A stretch of 64,000 bases of DNA from Semisulcospira habei (GCA_036245525.1 BTPG01000005.1:182018245-182082244); one strand, 5' to 3'. Shown: positions 39,855 to 50,250, counted from the first letter of the stretch. A program made the numbers and translations. The notes: generated by a model not told the origin, from the letters alone.

Positions 39855-40063
39855 TTGACTCATTCGAGACGTGCCGCTTACGGATACGTGGCTGTTTGCC
39901 GCGTATCCGTATGCGGCACGTTTCGAATGCAGGGGCGGATCAGGTATACCTCTCGGGAGGGGGGGTCCAACTTTTTTTTTTGGGGGGTGGGGGTGGTGGC
40001 GTCCGGACCCGCTAGACCCCCCCCCCAAACCCCCTCCAGCGCCGCCCCTGCAAATGAGTGAAC
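39855..40063. mobile_element. Family D hairpin interrupted by a TIR element
   Basis: CTCATTCGAGACGTGCCGCT and TACGGATACG pair with CGTATCCGTATGCGGCACGT and TTCGAATG. The last bases (ATGAGTGAA) follow the insertion at 39930-40050. The left TTAA is mutated to TTGA. Confidence 0.8.
39930..40050. mobile_element. hAT-like MITE, 121 bp
   Basis: Terminal repeats CAGGGGCGG and CCGCCCCTG with G-rich left and C-rich right interior that are also partly complementary. CAGGGGCGG ends are typical of hAT MITEs (established). The expected 8-bp duplication is not clear; CGAATG and CAAATG flank it with one mismatch. Confidence 0.6.
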
Positions 40064-40278
40064 TGAAAGTTAGTGGCAAGAGCGCGCCGGCTCCGGACTT
40101 GACACCCATTCTTCTGACTGCACTATCTACAGTGATAAGCCAGCTCACCGCATAGGAACTCTGGTATACAGCCCGCCTGCAAAGCCTGCCAAAACTCAAC
40201 GAAGCAAATTACCCTTGTTTCATCGCCACAAGCCAGATTTTCCTTACCACCCACCGCAGCGAGACTTCATGATGATAT

Positions 40279-40343
40279 GTGCTGGTCTGTGATTTTGGAC
40301 CTTACGGCTTTGAGCCGTACGGTCCTAAATCACGGACCAGCAC
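40279..40343. repeat. Family F hairpin
   Basis: GTGCTGGTCTGTGATTTTGG, then ACCTTACGGCT, TTG loop, and the complement with two mismatches. No TTAA ends. Confidence 0.85.
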
Positions 40344-40676
40344 TGGCACTCACGCTGACAAACAAGGCTCAATAAAACGAGTTCAGGTCTAGGGTTTTGG
40401 GCCTTCCCGCTTGGAGATGTACGTTCCAGAATCCCATCCATGTATCCGTACACATGTTGATAAGCAGGCGTCCGTAAAATGTGGCTTATCGAATCCAGCG
40501 TGAATGGATCTATCTTTAAATAGCCTATCTTTATTCGTAAACGGTTCATCTTTAGACGGCTCGGACGATTTAATGATGATGGCACGCGCACCAACTGGGG
40601 AATGAATTTTCAGGACTGCCTCTCCCCCCGACCCTTTCCTTGACACTTTCAAGATCAAACCTCAGAATTCATCTCT

Positions 40677-40745
40677 TTAACCCTCTTGTGACTAAAACCG
40701 CCGGTGACGTAATCATTACCGTGGCTGCATGCACGAAGGGGTTAA
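40677..40745. mobile_element. Family C hairpin
   Basis: TTAA at 40677-40680 and 40742-40745. Ends CCCTCTTGTG and GCACGAAGGGG; stem with CCGCCGGTGACG-type words, rather diverged. Confidence 0.75.
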
Positions 40746-40779
40746 CCGTGTACCATTATGGTCTATCCTCCTTTGCAGA

Positions 40780-40935
40780 GATGGCCCTGAAGTGGAGCGA
40801 TATAATAATACAAAAATAATAAATAAAATAATTACGGCATTTATAATGCGCTTATCTTATAATAATTATAACTCTAAGCGCGCACTCACAACTCGCGCAC
40901 GCATGCGCACGCTTTAGACAATGACTCACGTACCA
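40780..40935 (-). mobile_element. LINE 3' UTR, minus strand
   Basis: Reverse complement of the tail at 55555-55677: TATAATAATTATAACTCTAA, GCGCGCACTCACAACTCGCG, and GCATGCGCACGCTTTAGACA. Confidence 0.65.
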
Positions 40936-41063
40936 CAAATACAGTCAGCTTGGGATGGGGAGTGTGGTGGCGAGATGCCGGGGTTTGACACAAGAAGGTT
41001 ATTTGGGTGAAAAAAAAATACTTTAAAGCGGCAGAATTAACTCAACCGTCAATACTTAAAGAT

Positions 41064-41114
41064 GCAAGAGACATAGATCCACATGAGCCCCCGCGGTGGA
41101 TCTATGCCTCTTGC
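41064..41114. mobile_element. Family B hairpin, centre deleted
   Basis: GCAAGAGACATAGATCCACA and TGAGCCCCCGC join directly to GGTGGATCTATGCCTCTTGC. Confidence 0.85.
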
Positions 41115-41377
41115 TGACCCTACTTTGTGTCCATGTTCTTCGGACGGCGGGGACGCTTTGGCGACAAAGCTTTCAGAAGAAAAAAAAATTGCGTTCGCTG
41201 GTGCCGAAGGACTTCAGACTTGAGTCAGGTGTGGCGGCGGTGAGTTGAAAGCAGCGTGATAAATCTGTCATACACGGCGCGAACGTAGTAGTGCGGAATT
41301 GGTTTTACAATGATATTGTTCCCACCCATGTTGTTAACATGCTCACGGCCTGGAAAAAACGTTAACATCGCCCAAGT

Positions 41378-41431
41378 GCAAGAGACAAAGAACCTCATGA
41401 TGAGGGGCTCATGATGTTCTTTGCCTCTTGC
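41378..41431. mobile_element. Family B hairpin, AAAGAAC variant
   Basis: GCAAGAGACAAAGAACCTCA against CATGATGTTCTTTGCCTCTTG. AAAGAAC/GTTCTTT is changed in both arms; the centre is shortened to TGATGAGGGGCTC. Confidence 0.85.
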
Positions 41432-41943
41432 TGGGTCATCATTTTATGCTTGTGTTCCTTGTAAGGATCAGGTTATATTTGGCGTTGATTAATATTTGCC
41501 GTGGTTTCAGAGAGAAAAACATTATTTGCCTCTTGCTGGCGCAATATGTGTGTGGATGGATCGGCAGTAGAGTAACAAACCCCTTTTTTTTATAGCTTGT
41601 GACATACTTCATCTTGGCCTCGCATATAACAGAAATATGCATGGGCCGTACCTCCTCCAGGACCAAGTTTCAAGTAAGTGGCTCAGTTGAGGCCGTCTTC
41701 TCAAACGTATAAATGAGCTAGGCATATTATTGTTTAGCGAGAAACAGGCAAATAATGTGGATTCTGGATGTAGGCAAACTGTTGACATGTTGCCCATGGT
41801 CAGTAACATCAGGCTTGATCCTACACCACCCGGTCGTTTGATTTTCTTAGCGGTTGGGTAAGGTCTTGAAAATCTTCCTGCGCCACTGATGGGGTTATTT
41901 TGGCATTAGATTTGTCACGGTTTCAAAGACGTCATTATTTTGT

Positions 41944-42052
41944 CCCAATGCGCAAAAGGCCATCGGGCCGACGTCGGCCGTCGTAGGCCCGCGCACAGCC
42001 GTGCGCGGGCCAACGGCGGCCGACGTCTGCCCGATGGCCTTTGCGCACTGGG
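41944..42052. repeat. Family I GC-rich palindrome
   Basis: CCCAATGCGCAAAAGGCCAT then CGGGCCGACGTCGGCC on the left; near-complete complement on the right; centre GCGCACAGCCGTGCGC. About 109 bp, no TTAA. The same family forms the middle of the 1.2-kb foldback at 44413-45605. Confidence 0.85.
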
Positions 42053-42335
42053 ATGTTTGCTGGTAACGAAGGGGTATCATCACGACCTCTCCTGTGCTGT
42101 AAGACTACAAAATGGCTCTGGCATTTGACTGACATTTTATTGACGAGGTCATCGCGCATTATCCCTCGGCATTGATCACTTCAAAGACCTATCTCACTTC
42201 CCTCGACAACAGCCGGCAACTATGGCCACCACTTTTTTCAAAGTAGCCTGCCGATAGTGCCTGTTTAGTTTAAAGCTATGTTCCTATAAGGTCGTCTCCG
42301 ATACGATTACGAGCCGAAACCGAAGAGGGTCAGAG

Positions 42336-42337
<2 letters not shown>

Positions 42338-42372
<35 letters not shown>

Positions 42373-42685
42373 AGTTTATGCAAGCCATGAATGCTTGTAT
42401 CCATTCGACCGACTACGAGACGCACACGACACGACACGACAAGGAGGCGTTGTTGTTTTTTCGGATGCCGGATGTGTTCGGACCGGAAGTATGAAGTAAT
42501 TTTTGTCAAACGTCAAACTTCTCTCGCGGCCATTTTGATCTGTGCGTCAAGGTCCTTGGGCCGACCTCGGCCACATGTGTTTGTTTTTGTATTTTGCTTT
42601 GTGTTTCATTACTGTGATTGTAAAGCGCCTACAGCACCTTTATGATTAGGCGCTATACAAATTACCTTTATTATTATTATTATCT
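42338..42685 (+). mobile_element. Poly(A) run and retroelement tail
   Basis: A run at 42338-42371. At 42610-42685 GTAAAGCGCCTACAGCACCT and TTAGGCGCTATACAAATTAC with (ATT)n form a LINE or SINE tail, like the one at 7860-7917. The 5' limit is unknown. Confidence 0.5.
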
Positions 42686-42716
42686 GAGCATGCTGATACA
42701 AACTTTGATCACTTAA

Positions 42717-42928
42717 TTAACCTTTATCATCCTGATACACGTTTGCTTGAAAATGATTTGACTATGATAGTTCAAGGGTGGTGCCAGAATAGCTTGGCGC
42801 CTGAGGCGCCAAGCTATTCTGGCACCACCCTTGAACTAAAACGGTTGATCTCTCTCCTAATCTGTAATGTAGCCATCATTGGACAATAAGCAAATTAAAA
42901 AAAAAATCAGCCTCAGGATGACCTGTTA
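42717..42928. mobile_element. Family A hairpin element, AGAATAG subtype
   Basis: TTAA at 42717-42720; right end decayed (GGATGACCTGTTA). Core arms GGTGGTGCCAGAATAG and CTTGGCGCC pair exactly around TGA. Confidence 0.85.
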
Positions 42929-42929
42929 T

Positions 42930-43636
42930 CGATGGTATTCGCATGCAACCTGGTAATAGTGAGATTTAGTTTGCACCGAGTGCTGTCTGTGTTCATGGTA
43001 CAAGTCGGTTATCACCCGTGACGTCTTTCTCGTTCGTTGTTGGGAGTCGCCCGGCGTAAACGTAGCCCCTCTTATAAGCATTTCTGTGTTTTCGAGAAAG
43101 AAAAAAAAGTTTATATTTAGGGAGACGGGTCAGAATATGTGCTCCGGGACTTTTTTTCACAAGGCAGCTGAGTATTTTCTGGTGAGCTGCGGGTTCCAGA
43201 TTTCGACACTGAGAGAATCAGTGGGGGGAAATCAAAGCAACCGCATCAAAACATGATTGCCCCGCGCCAAAATGTACTGTCTTACGACCTTGCACGCGAA
43301 TGCTGTCGACCTACTCGTGGCACTAATTTGTTAAGTTCAGTACTTGAAAAATGGGAGAAATCTGACTAGAGCAAAGCCACTCGCTGACGTTTAATGACAC
43401 CAATTACAGTTTTATTTGGAACAGTTATGGGCACCGCTTGCCAGTGAAATAACTAGGCCGTCGTTGAGCAAGTCAACGCACAGGAAAGGGAGTTCACCCG
43501 TACGCACAAGGGGAGACCATTAACTCGGATTTCGTCAGAGTATTTGACCCTGTTTCAGTGTGCGTCTCGTTTCTAGTCGACTCCATCCTGATACGTTGCG
43601 AATTACCATAACACACGTCCGCCAAGGAAAGACTGA
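42930..43636. other. Unassigned stretch
   Basis: No element or coding region recognised. Confidence 0.4.
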
Positions 43637-43854
43637 TTAAATCATTCAGCCCGACGGCCGTATTTCCCAAATTTTGGAAGCGTCATCTAATGACTATGCA
43701 CTAGTTGCAGGAGATGGATCGACCATGATAATTCAAGGGCAGTGCCAGATTAGCTTGGCGCCGATAGGCGCCAAGCTAATCTGGCACTACCCTTGAATTA
43801 TCATGATCGACCCATCTCCTGATGTCATATAGTGCGTCAGGGCTGAATGGGCTA
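43637..43854. mobile_element. Family A hairpin element, CAGCCCGACG end subtype
   Basis: TTAA at 43637-43640; right end CGTCAGGGCTGAATGGGCTA is decayed. Ends ATTCAGCCCGACG and CGTCAGGGCTGAAT match each other and differ from the TTTAGCCCCG type. Core pairs around GATA. Confidence 0.85.
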
Positions 43855-44083
43855 CATCTAATCTGCCTAAGCAGGTTTCGGTGATTTTACTGACTATTTT
43901 CAAGTTCGTCTGCAGTAATTTTCTTTTTTTCTCGGGTCCCGCTGACACCGAGGTGATCGTCTCAGTGCAGTAAGCTATAAGCGAAGTGACTCCGTCTGCA
44001 AAAGACATAGATCCTCATTTACCCCAATAAATATGTCAAGATAGAGCGGTCTTCGTTATAAGTTATAGAGGAGGTCAGCCGTT

Positions 44084-44333
44084 TTGAGCCCTTAGGTCGA
44101 AACCTCCAACTTTGGGAGTTGCGCCACTGAGTTGTGCGTAACAGTTCAAGGGTCGTTTTGATCCTGATAGTTCAAGGGTGGTGCTAGAATAGCGTGGCCT
44201 AGGCGCGAAGCTACTCTGTCACCACCCTTGAACTATCATGGTCTAAAGGCGCCAAGCTACTCTGGCATCACCTATGAACTATCAGGGTCGATTCTTATCC
44301 TGGCAGTGTCTCAGGTCTGATAGTCCAGACGAA
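44084..44333. mobile_element. Family A element, arm fragments repeated
   Basis: An AGAATAG-type palindrome with damaged centre (GCGTGGCCTAGGCGCGAAGC) followed by another right arm (TAAAGGCGCCAAGCTACTCT onward). Confidence 0.7.
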
Positions 44334-44412
44334 ACAAATGACTGTACATCGTGCAAAATGCGAGGAAAACCCCAACAAAGAAAGAAGCACGCTTAGAAAA
44401 GACACGTGTGCT

Positions 44413-45605
44413 ACACAGTTTCCATTTTTATAGCCAATGACTCAATAACAGGACAAGTGCAAAATAAACTTACGGGTTGAAACTTGTTTTTTTCAAAAAT
44501 GAACTTACAGACACGACTACAATGTACTGTTCATATTTCTTTGGCGATAATTGTAACTGTGGTGCCCGTATGTCCATTTTGAAAAAGAAAAGCTTTTAAC
44601 TCGGACATTGAATAAACTGTATTTGTAGTAACAGTACTTGACCTTTCTGTTGTGTCATAGGTTTCTATGACCTCTGTCACTGTTGACACATAGGTAAATA
44701 CGACAGAGCTGAATCCAACAATGACATAACTCTAGTACTGACCTCTGACGCACAACGAATCTGGCAATGGAACAATGAACTCGTTGAGCGGAACGTATAC
44801 GGGCCGATGTTGGCCGTAGTTGGCCCGCGCACAACAGTGCGCGGGCCAACTGCGGCCAACTTCGGCCCGAGGATCTTTCGCTTCTTCGTCACGGTGGACA
44901 GTTCGACCGTCCACCAATTGTAGCTGACGAACGAGTTCATTGTTCCATTGCCAGATTCGTTGTGCGTCAGAGGTCAGTATTAGAGTTATGTCATTATGGC
45001 ATTCAGCTCTGTCGTATGTGTCAACAGTGACAGAGGTCATAGAAACCTATGACACAACAGAAAGGTCAAGTACTGTTACTACAAATACAGTTTATTCAAT
45101 GTTCGAGTTAAATGCTTTTCTTTTTCAAAATGGACATACACCACAGTTACAATTCTCGTCTAAGAAATATGAACAGTACATTGTAGTCGTGTCTGTATGT
45201 TCATTTTTGAAAAAAAAAAAAGTTTCAACCCGTAAAAAATGAAAAGAAAAGGGGAGACTGCCAGTGCTAATATTTTAGGAAGGTTACAAAGTAAAGTAGG
45301 TAATAGCACTGTCAGGGGAGAGAAGTGTGCATGATCGACCAGTGATCACAGATCCACTGTGGCCAAAGCACACAAGAAAAGAGATATGAAAGAGGGGGTG
45401 AGCTAAGAAAGTGACTGGAAGCAATGCGCATGGAAGCCCCCTCCCCCCCCCCCCCCCCCCCCGAAGGGGGGCGCATCACATATCCCACTGTTCCAGCCAC
45501 TTCTCTCCCCTGGCAGTGCTGTTACCTACTTTACTTTGTAACCTTTCAACCCGTAAGTTTATTTTGCACTTGTCCTGTTATTGGCTATAAAAATGGAAAC
45601 TGTGT
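44413..45605. repeat. 1.2-kb foldback with ~370-bp arms
   Basis: The left arm 44413-44786 pairs with 44930-45231 plus 45548-45605; the right arm is interrupted at 45236-45543. Paired words include AACAATGAACTCGTT/AACGAGTTCATTGTT, TGACCTCTGACGCACAACGA, AGTACTTGACCTTTCTGTTG and ACACAGTTTCCATTTTTATA. Arm identity is high by eye. The 44787-44929 spacer holds a family I palindrome (GCCCGCGCACAACAGTGCGC centre). Family K words precede the left arm (44345-44405). Confidence 0.9.
45236..45543. mobile_element. Family J insertion with 13-bp direct repeats
   Basis: TTTCAACCCGTAA occurs at 45223-45235 and 45544-45556. The insert itself folds: GGTTACAAAGTAAAGTAGGT with AATAGCACTGTCAGGGGAGA (45282 on) pairs with the complement ending 45543. 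The interior (GTGTGCATGATCGACCAGTG, CATATCCCACTGTTCCAGCC) matches 21880-22060, and it includes a C run at 45436-45462. Confidence 0.75.
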
Positions 45606-45780
45606 CACACAAGGTCATGCAGTTACAGACATTATACTTGGACTTGGTGGCCTGGAAGGAGACGGCATAGTTCACGCCCGTCCCTAATTCCTTTCTTTAC
45701 GCAATGAAGGTGAGTTACGTAGTCTGTCTAGTTCAACGTTAAAGTGATTGACATGCGCATAATTATTCTTGTACTGTATT

Positions 45781-46167
45781 ACCCCACCCGGGTCTGCCCT
45801 GGGGGACTTGGGTGGGGTAGGTATTTTTTAGTTCCCAGGGTCACCCTGGTCAGCCCCACAGGGTGGGTTTATCTCTCTATTCTGGGGCATGTGTTTCTGT
45901 CTTTGTCCACTCACCTGTATTTGCCTTTTTAAAACTCTCCCTACTGTCTGCGCTGCCTGTAGCTCTTGATATTGGATGTGTGTTGCTAAATGGTCTTAGC
46001 TTTATTTAGGCCCCATGTGTTAGGTTTATTTAATGTATTTGACCGGCTGGCGACATACATTCAGTGTTCTGTTTATTTATTTATTTTTTTCCCACAAGCA
46101 GTGCAGGCACGTCCTGAGAAAGCCTTGTTGCTGTCGGGACGTTAAGTAATGTACAATCAATGTACAA
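45781..46167 (+). mobile_element. SINE-like element C, 14-bp target duplication
   Basis: Bounded by TCTTGTACTGTATT at 45767-45780 and 46168-46181. Starts with ACCCCACCCGGGTCTGCCCT and ends GTCGGGACGTTAAGTAATGT with a repeated ACAATCAATGT tail. No coding capacity and no clear A or B box; it could be a severely truncated LINE 3' end. Confidence 0.85.
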
Positions 46168-46184
46168 TCTTGTACTGTATTGGT

Positions 46185-46290
46185 CTTTTCGTGATGGTTT
46201 ATGGGTAGTGCCAGATTAGCTTTGCACCTTCCGGGCGCTAGGCTAACATTAAGCATGCCACCCTTGAACTATCATGACCAAGCTGGAACG
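46185..46290. repeat. Family A remnant
   Basis: GATGGTTTATGGGTAGTGCC on the left; CCACCCTTGAACTATCATGA on the right, centre decayed. Confidence 0.65.
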
Positions 46291-46295
46291 TAATC

Positions 46296-46440
46296 TTAAC
46301 TCATTCGAGACGTAAAGCAACTTGCCAGCGGGACGTTAAAAAGGAACTAATGAATGAATGAATGAATGAATAAGACGTAAAGCATACGGATACGCGGCAA
46401 TAGCCGCGTATCTGTATGCCGTTCGTCTGGAATGAGTTAA
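46296..46440. mobile_element. Family D hairpin with a 53-bp insertion
   Basis: TTAA at 46296-46299 and 46437-46440. Left arm CTCATTCGAGACGTAAAGCA is interrupted at 46320-46372 and resumes as TACGGATACGCGGC; the right arm is complete. Confidence 0.85.
46320..46372 (+). mobile_element. Extremely short retroelement 3' fragment
   Basis: ACTTGCCAGCGGGACGTTAA with an (AATG)n tail, flanked by the perfect 12-bp repeat AGACGTAAAGCA at 46308-46319 and 46373-46384. The GGGACGTTAA word also ends SINE-like element C. Confidence 0.85.
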
Positions 46441-46477
46441 TCAAGATTAAACTTTTATAATATCGATCTTATAATAA

Positions 46478-46720
46478 TAATAATAATAATACTGTTTATT
46501 GCCATTTGCCTTAAGAACATAAAGCATAGGAATGTGTGTTGGTGTCGTTACAATTACAAACATCACATTCAACTCTATCACACAATTCAATGCTCTACAC
46601 ACACTGTCAAACTTTAAAACTGAACAACTAATCTCACAAACCCATACGTACCCATTCACACACCCACGCTTATTTCACACACACACACTCACACAACACA
46701 CACGCTTATTAATCTAAGAA
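46478..46720 (-). mobile_element. Retroelement 3' end, minus strand
   Basis: (AAT)n followed by ACTGTTTATTGCCATTTGCC, the orientation of a minus-strand tail. The upstream part has no clear coding match. Confidence 0.45.
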
Positions 46721-46973
46721 GTCTAAGTTAATTAAGGTATATCGTTTAAAATGTTGTTGGAAAGCCAGAAGTAGGTCAAACTTGCACGTGTTTGTCGAAA
46801 ACAAGGACTGTAGCCTGGACAATGGACAAACAGCGATGTCGCATGTTTGACCAGACTAAAACGGTTAATCCTTTGTTCGCGTCAAAAGACGCGCAGTTTG
46901 TAACCTAATTCTCATTTACGGATATCGTCTCAGTGTTTGACAAAGCTGTAGGTCATCAGTGCTGAATGCATGT

Positions 46974-47052
46974 TTAACTCATTCGAGACTTGACGCGCCC
47001 GGATACGCGGCTGAAGCCGCGTATCCGGATGCGACAAATCTCGAATGACTAG
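46974..47052. mobile_element. Family D hairpin
   Basis: TTAA at 46974-46977; right end decayed (ATGACTAG). CGGATACGCGGCTGAAGCCG centre, stem with CGCCCGGAT/ATCCGGATGCG. Confidence 0.8.
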
Positions 47053-47100
47053 CAGCGCTCTAAGTTTCCGGACAAGATACATTTCAGGTGTCAGAGTTAA

Positions 47101-47815
47101 GGCGGCTACCCATAAACACCAATCCGATACGAAACCGATCCGAGTCCGAAGCGGGACCGAAACAGAAAAAAAATCGTGCAAGTCTTTTTTTCATATTTGT
47201 GTGTTTCCATAATGTCCGATGCGATAAACGAATTCGCATCCGGCTATGAACGAAAATGACGCACTTTTTGAAGGAATATAGCATCATCGCTTGGGTTCGG
47301 ATCGTATTAGTATTGAAATCGTGCTTATGGAAACGTAGCTTTAATCTGGCATTAATCTACGGTTCCATCAGCACAAATCCGATACGAATTCGATTCGAAC
47401 CCGATGTGGTGATGCGATTTTCCTTTAAAAATTGCGTCATTTTCGTTCGAATTCGTTTCCGTATCGGGCATATGGAAACACACAAACATGACAAGGATTT
47501 GCACGAACTGTTCTGTTTCAGACCCGCTTTGGATTCGGATCGAGTTTGTATCGGATTCGTGTTTATGGATCACTCGCCTTATGCTACGGTTCGATAAGCA
47601 CGAATCCGATACGAATACGATCCGAACCGGATGCGGTGATGCGATTTTCCATGAAAAATTGCGTCATTTTCGTTTGAAGCCGGATGCGAATTCGTGCTCG
47701 TGTCGGGCGTATGAAAACACACAAACGTTAACATGAAAAGGACTCGCACGAACCTTCCCGTTTCGGACCCGCTTCGGACTCGGATCGGGTTCGTATCGGT
47801 TTCGTGTTGATGGGG
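47101..47815. repeat. Array of three self-complementary ~230-bp units
   Basis: Units near 47107-47335, 47355-47575 and 47581-47815. Each begins with ACGAATCCGATACGAA-type and GATCCGAACC-type words and ends with the complements (GGATCGGGTTCGTATCGG, TTCGTGTTTATGG). Middle words GCGATTTTCC and TTGCGTCATTTTCGTT recur. The first bases AGGCGGCTACCCATAAACAC and the CTCGCCT near 47579 look like terminal repeats next to TTA. Confidence 0.75.
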
Positions 47816-47829
47816 CGGGGATTCTCCAG

Positions 47830-48660
47830 AAATTCCTATCAATGAAATCCAGACAAAAAGGTGACTGCCGAGCGTGTGAAATGTAGAGAACATCCCATCA
47901 ATGAAAGGAACACGCTTAGAAAAGATAGTTTCAAACGCAAATATTCATATTTCGGGGTTAACGCTTTTTTTTTTCTTCAAAATATGCGTACAATCAAGTA
48001 CACAATTTGCAACTTCTCTTTTCTTGTCGGGAATATGCAAAAGTTGCAAACACAATTTGCAACTTCTCTTTTCTTGTAGGGAATATGCAACAGTTGCAAA
48101 CACAATTTGCAACTTCTCTTTTCTTGTAGGGAATATGCAACAGTTGCAAACACAATTTGCAACTTCTCTTTTCTTGTGGGGAATATGCAACAGTTGCAAA
48201 CACAATTTGCAACTTCTCTTTTCTTTGTCGGGAATATGCAACAGTTGCAAACACAATTTGCAACTTCTCTTTTCTTGTAGGGAATATGCAACAGTTGCAA
48301 ACACAATTTGCAACTTCTCTTTTCTTGTGGGGAATATGCAACAGTTGCAAACACAATTTGCAACTTCTCTTTTCTTTGTCGGGAATATGCAACAGTTGCA
48401 AACACAATTTGCAACTTCTCTTTTCTTGTAGGGAATATGCAACAGTTGCAAACACAATTTGCAACTTCTCTTTTCTTGTCGGGAATATGCAACAGTTGCA
48501 AACACAATTTGCAACTTCTCTTTTCTTGTAGGGAATATGCAACAGTTGCAAACACAATTTGCAACTTCTCTTTTCTTTGTCGGGAATATGCAACAGTTGC
48601 AAGTGGTACAAATTATAAAATGTGTTGTAGCTCCCTTCTCTCAGCGTTTCTTCTTCGTTG
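47830..48660. repeat. Family K copy expanded by a minisatellite
   Basis: The left K arm (CCAGACAAAAAGGTGACTGC at 47849, GGAACACGCTTAGAAAAGAT) and a short right arm (GCGTTTCTTCTTCGTTGGGG at 48640) enclose the 50-bp tandem array. A further K-like AAGCACGCTTAGAAAG follows at 48682. Confidence 0.65.
48002..48602. repeat. Minisatellite, 12 units of 50-51 bp
   Basis: Unit ACAATTTGCAACTTCTCTTT with TCTTGTNGGGAATATGCAAC and AGTTGCAAAC. Units begin at 48002, 48052, 48102, 48152, 48202, 48253, 48303, 48353, 48404, 48454, 48504 and 48554. Units differ mainly at one base (C, A or G) and by one extra T. Every junction forms the hairpin GTTGCAAA-CACAA-TTTGCAAC. The 50-bp period leaves frames open on both strands; these are not genes. 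Confidence 0.97.
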
Positions 48661-48908
48661 GGGGGTTCTATAGCAAATTAAAAAGCACGCTTAGAAAGTG
48701 CACCTTTTATAACATTTTCGGGTTTTGCGAAATAGTCATTTAGACTGAATTGGTCAACAATTTTCAACAATGTTTCAATGGTGCAAGAAGGTTCTGAAAA
48801 GATGACGTGAAAAATTTAGTCCGGATTTTCTAAACTGTCACGGTCTAGCAATCTGTCACTGTACGTGCCATCAGTGATGAATACGATATTTGGCCTTTTA
48901 GGACATGT

Positions 48909-49017
48909 TTAACCCCCCTCATTGCCAAGAAAAAGTGAACTTGGTCCAACTGCAAGAGACATAGATCCTCATGAGCCCCCGCGACTGCGGGGGCTCATGA
49001 GGATCTATGCCTCTTGC
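48909..49017. mobile_element. Family B element, left TTAA intact
   Basis: TTAA at 48909-48912, then CCCCCCTCATTGCCAAGAAA; hairpin 48952-49017 with consensus arms and CCCCCGCGACTGCGGGGG. The right flank to about 49085 carries the TCCATGTTCTTTGGACGGCC word found after other long B copies. Confidence 0.9.
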
Positions 49018-49317
49018 TGAAACCAAATTGTATCCATGTTCTTTGGACGGCCGTGGCTATTTGGTGGTTGAGGGAAAGATTTCAGAAAAAAAAAGAGCCC
49101 AGCAGGTTCAGTTGACAATGCACTCCAGTTACCTGCCGAGTAGGATCCATTTCAGGGTACGCCCAGGCATCAAGTAAGCTGACACTGCTCCTAAACTATC
49201 ACAGTGTAGCAGTCTCCTTATGCAGGATCATCAGTGCTGAATGCCTTATTGTCTCTCGTATTAATGTTTAACTGCAATCTAAAGTTTAGTGATAAATTGG
49301 ATATGTTTCAGTGTACT

Positions 49318-49365
49318 CCCTGACGCTCAGCTAATCAGGCACTACCCTTGAACTATCACGGTCAG
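49318..49365. repeat. Family A half arm
   Basis: GCTAATCAGGCACTACCCTT then GAACTATCACGGTCAGAC; no left arm. Confidence 0.65.
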
Positions 49366-49957
49366 ACAATATCCCTATAAAGGATGTCTGTGTGTTATGC
49401 GGTACACTCCTTTATTCATGGTAATAGCTTTCTAAAGTTTCATCTAAGAATTGTATCAGTTTCATGGTCTTGTCAAAAGTTTGTCGAGGGCACTGAACAT
49501 GGATGTCGTAGCCGTTAGCGAAGGCCCTTGAAAAATCCGTTGGCTGCATTTGTCCATTATTCAAGCTTCCTGGATCAGTGTTAATTCTATTTTGTCTTGA
49601 GCATTAATAAGATACACAGGTGTGCGTGCCTCGGGTCTCCGCTAAATTGTATTATTATTGAAGATGACTGAATTGGTGTACACACTGTTGGGTCCAGAAC
49701 GTGAATAAACTACGCCATTGTGCAAATTGAGGGTAAATAGTTTTGTTATTCAAGCAGACTGGATTGGTGTAAAGTTCGTTTGGTCCAGAGCATGAATAAC
49801 CGAAACCATTGTGGGTACTGAGCGTAACAGCACTTGTGTAACTAATAGTAGCCTGTGTCCTCTGTCATGTCCAGTCACACTGTAACCCGTAAACCTCCTG
49901 TGTATAGGTAAATGTGGGGTATTAGAGGTATAGGTATATGTGCCGATCGTCTCCAGC
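49366..49957. other. Unassigned, with a two-copy ~90-bp repeat
   Basis: At 49662-49840 two diverged units share GACTGNATTGGTGTA, GGTCCAGANCNTGAATAA and CCATTGTG. Otherwise nothing recognised. Confidence 0.5.
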
Positions 49958-50018
49958 AAAAGGCGGAGATTCTCATGAGCCCCTGCTAGGCAGGGGCTCA
50001 TGAGAATCTGCGCCTCTA
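49958..50018. mobile_element. Family B hairpin, GCGGAG variant
   Basis: GCAAAAGGCGGAGATTCTCA pairs with TGAGAATCTGCGCCTCT. GGCGGAGA/TCTGCGCC differs from the consensus at matching places in both arms. Confidence 0.85.
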
Positions 50019-50165
50019 ACAGTCAGATTTGTTTCTTTTGGTGACACTGTTTCTTTGGTGTCCTTACTCGCTACCAAACCCAGTTTTATTTTTCAGACGG
50101 CGGCGTGGCGTTTCCTCCCCCCCCCCCTACCTTCCATCCGTCCCAAATAGCATTAGAGCTCTGTC

Positions 50166-50250
50166 CCCGGCGAGCAAAAGGTCCTCGGGCCGATGGCGGC
50201 TCGCTCACGGGCCAACGTAGACCCGAGAACCATTTGCTTTCTGTTCCTGG
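50166..50250. repeat. Family I palindrome, decayed
   Basis: GGCGAGCAAAAGGTCCTCGG pairs loosely with CCGAGAACCATTTGCTTTCT, centre CGGCTCGCTCACGGGCC. Confidence 0.65.

Noticed and set aside
47901..48743. Long open frames on both strands (up to 205 codons)
   Set aside because: Produced by a 50-bp minisatellite without stops in any frame; the same peptide recurs in all six frames.
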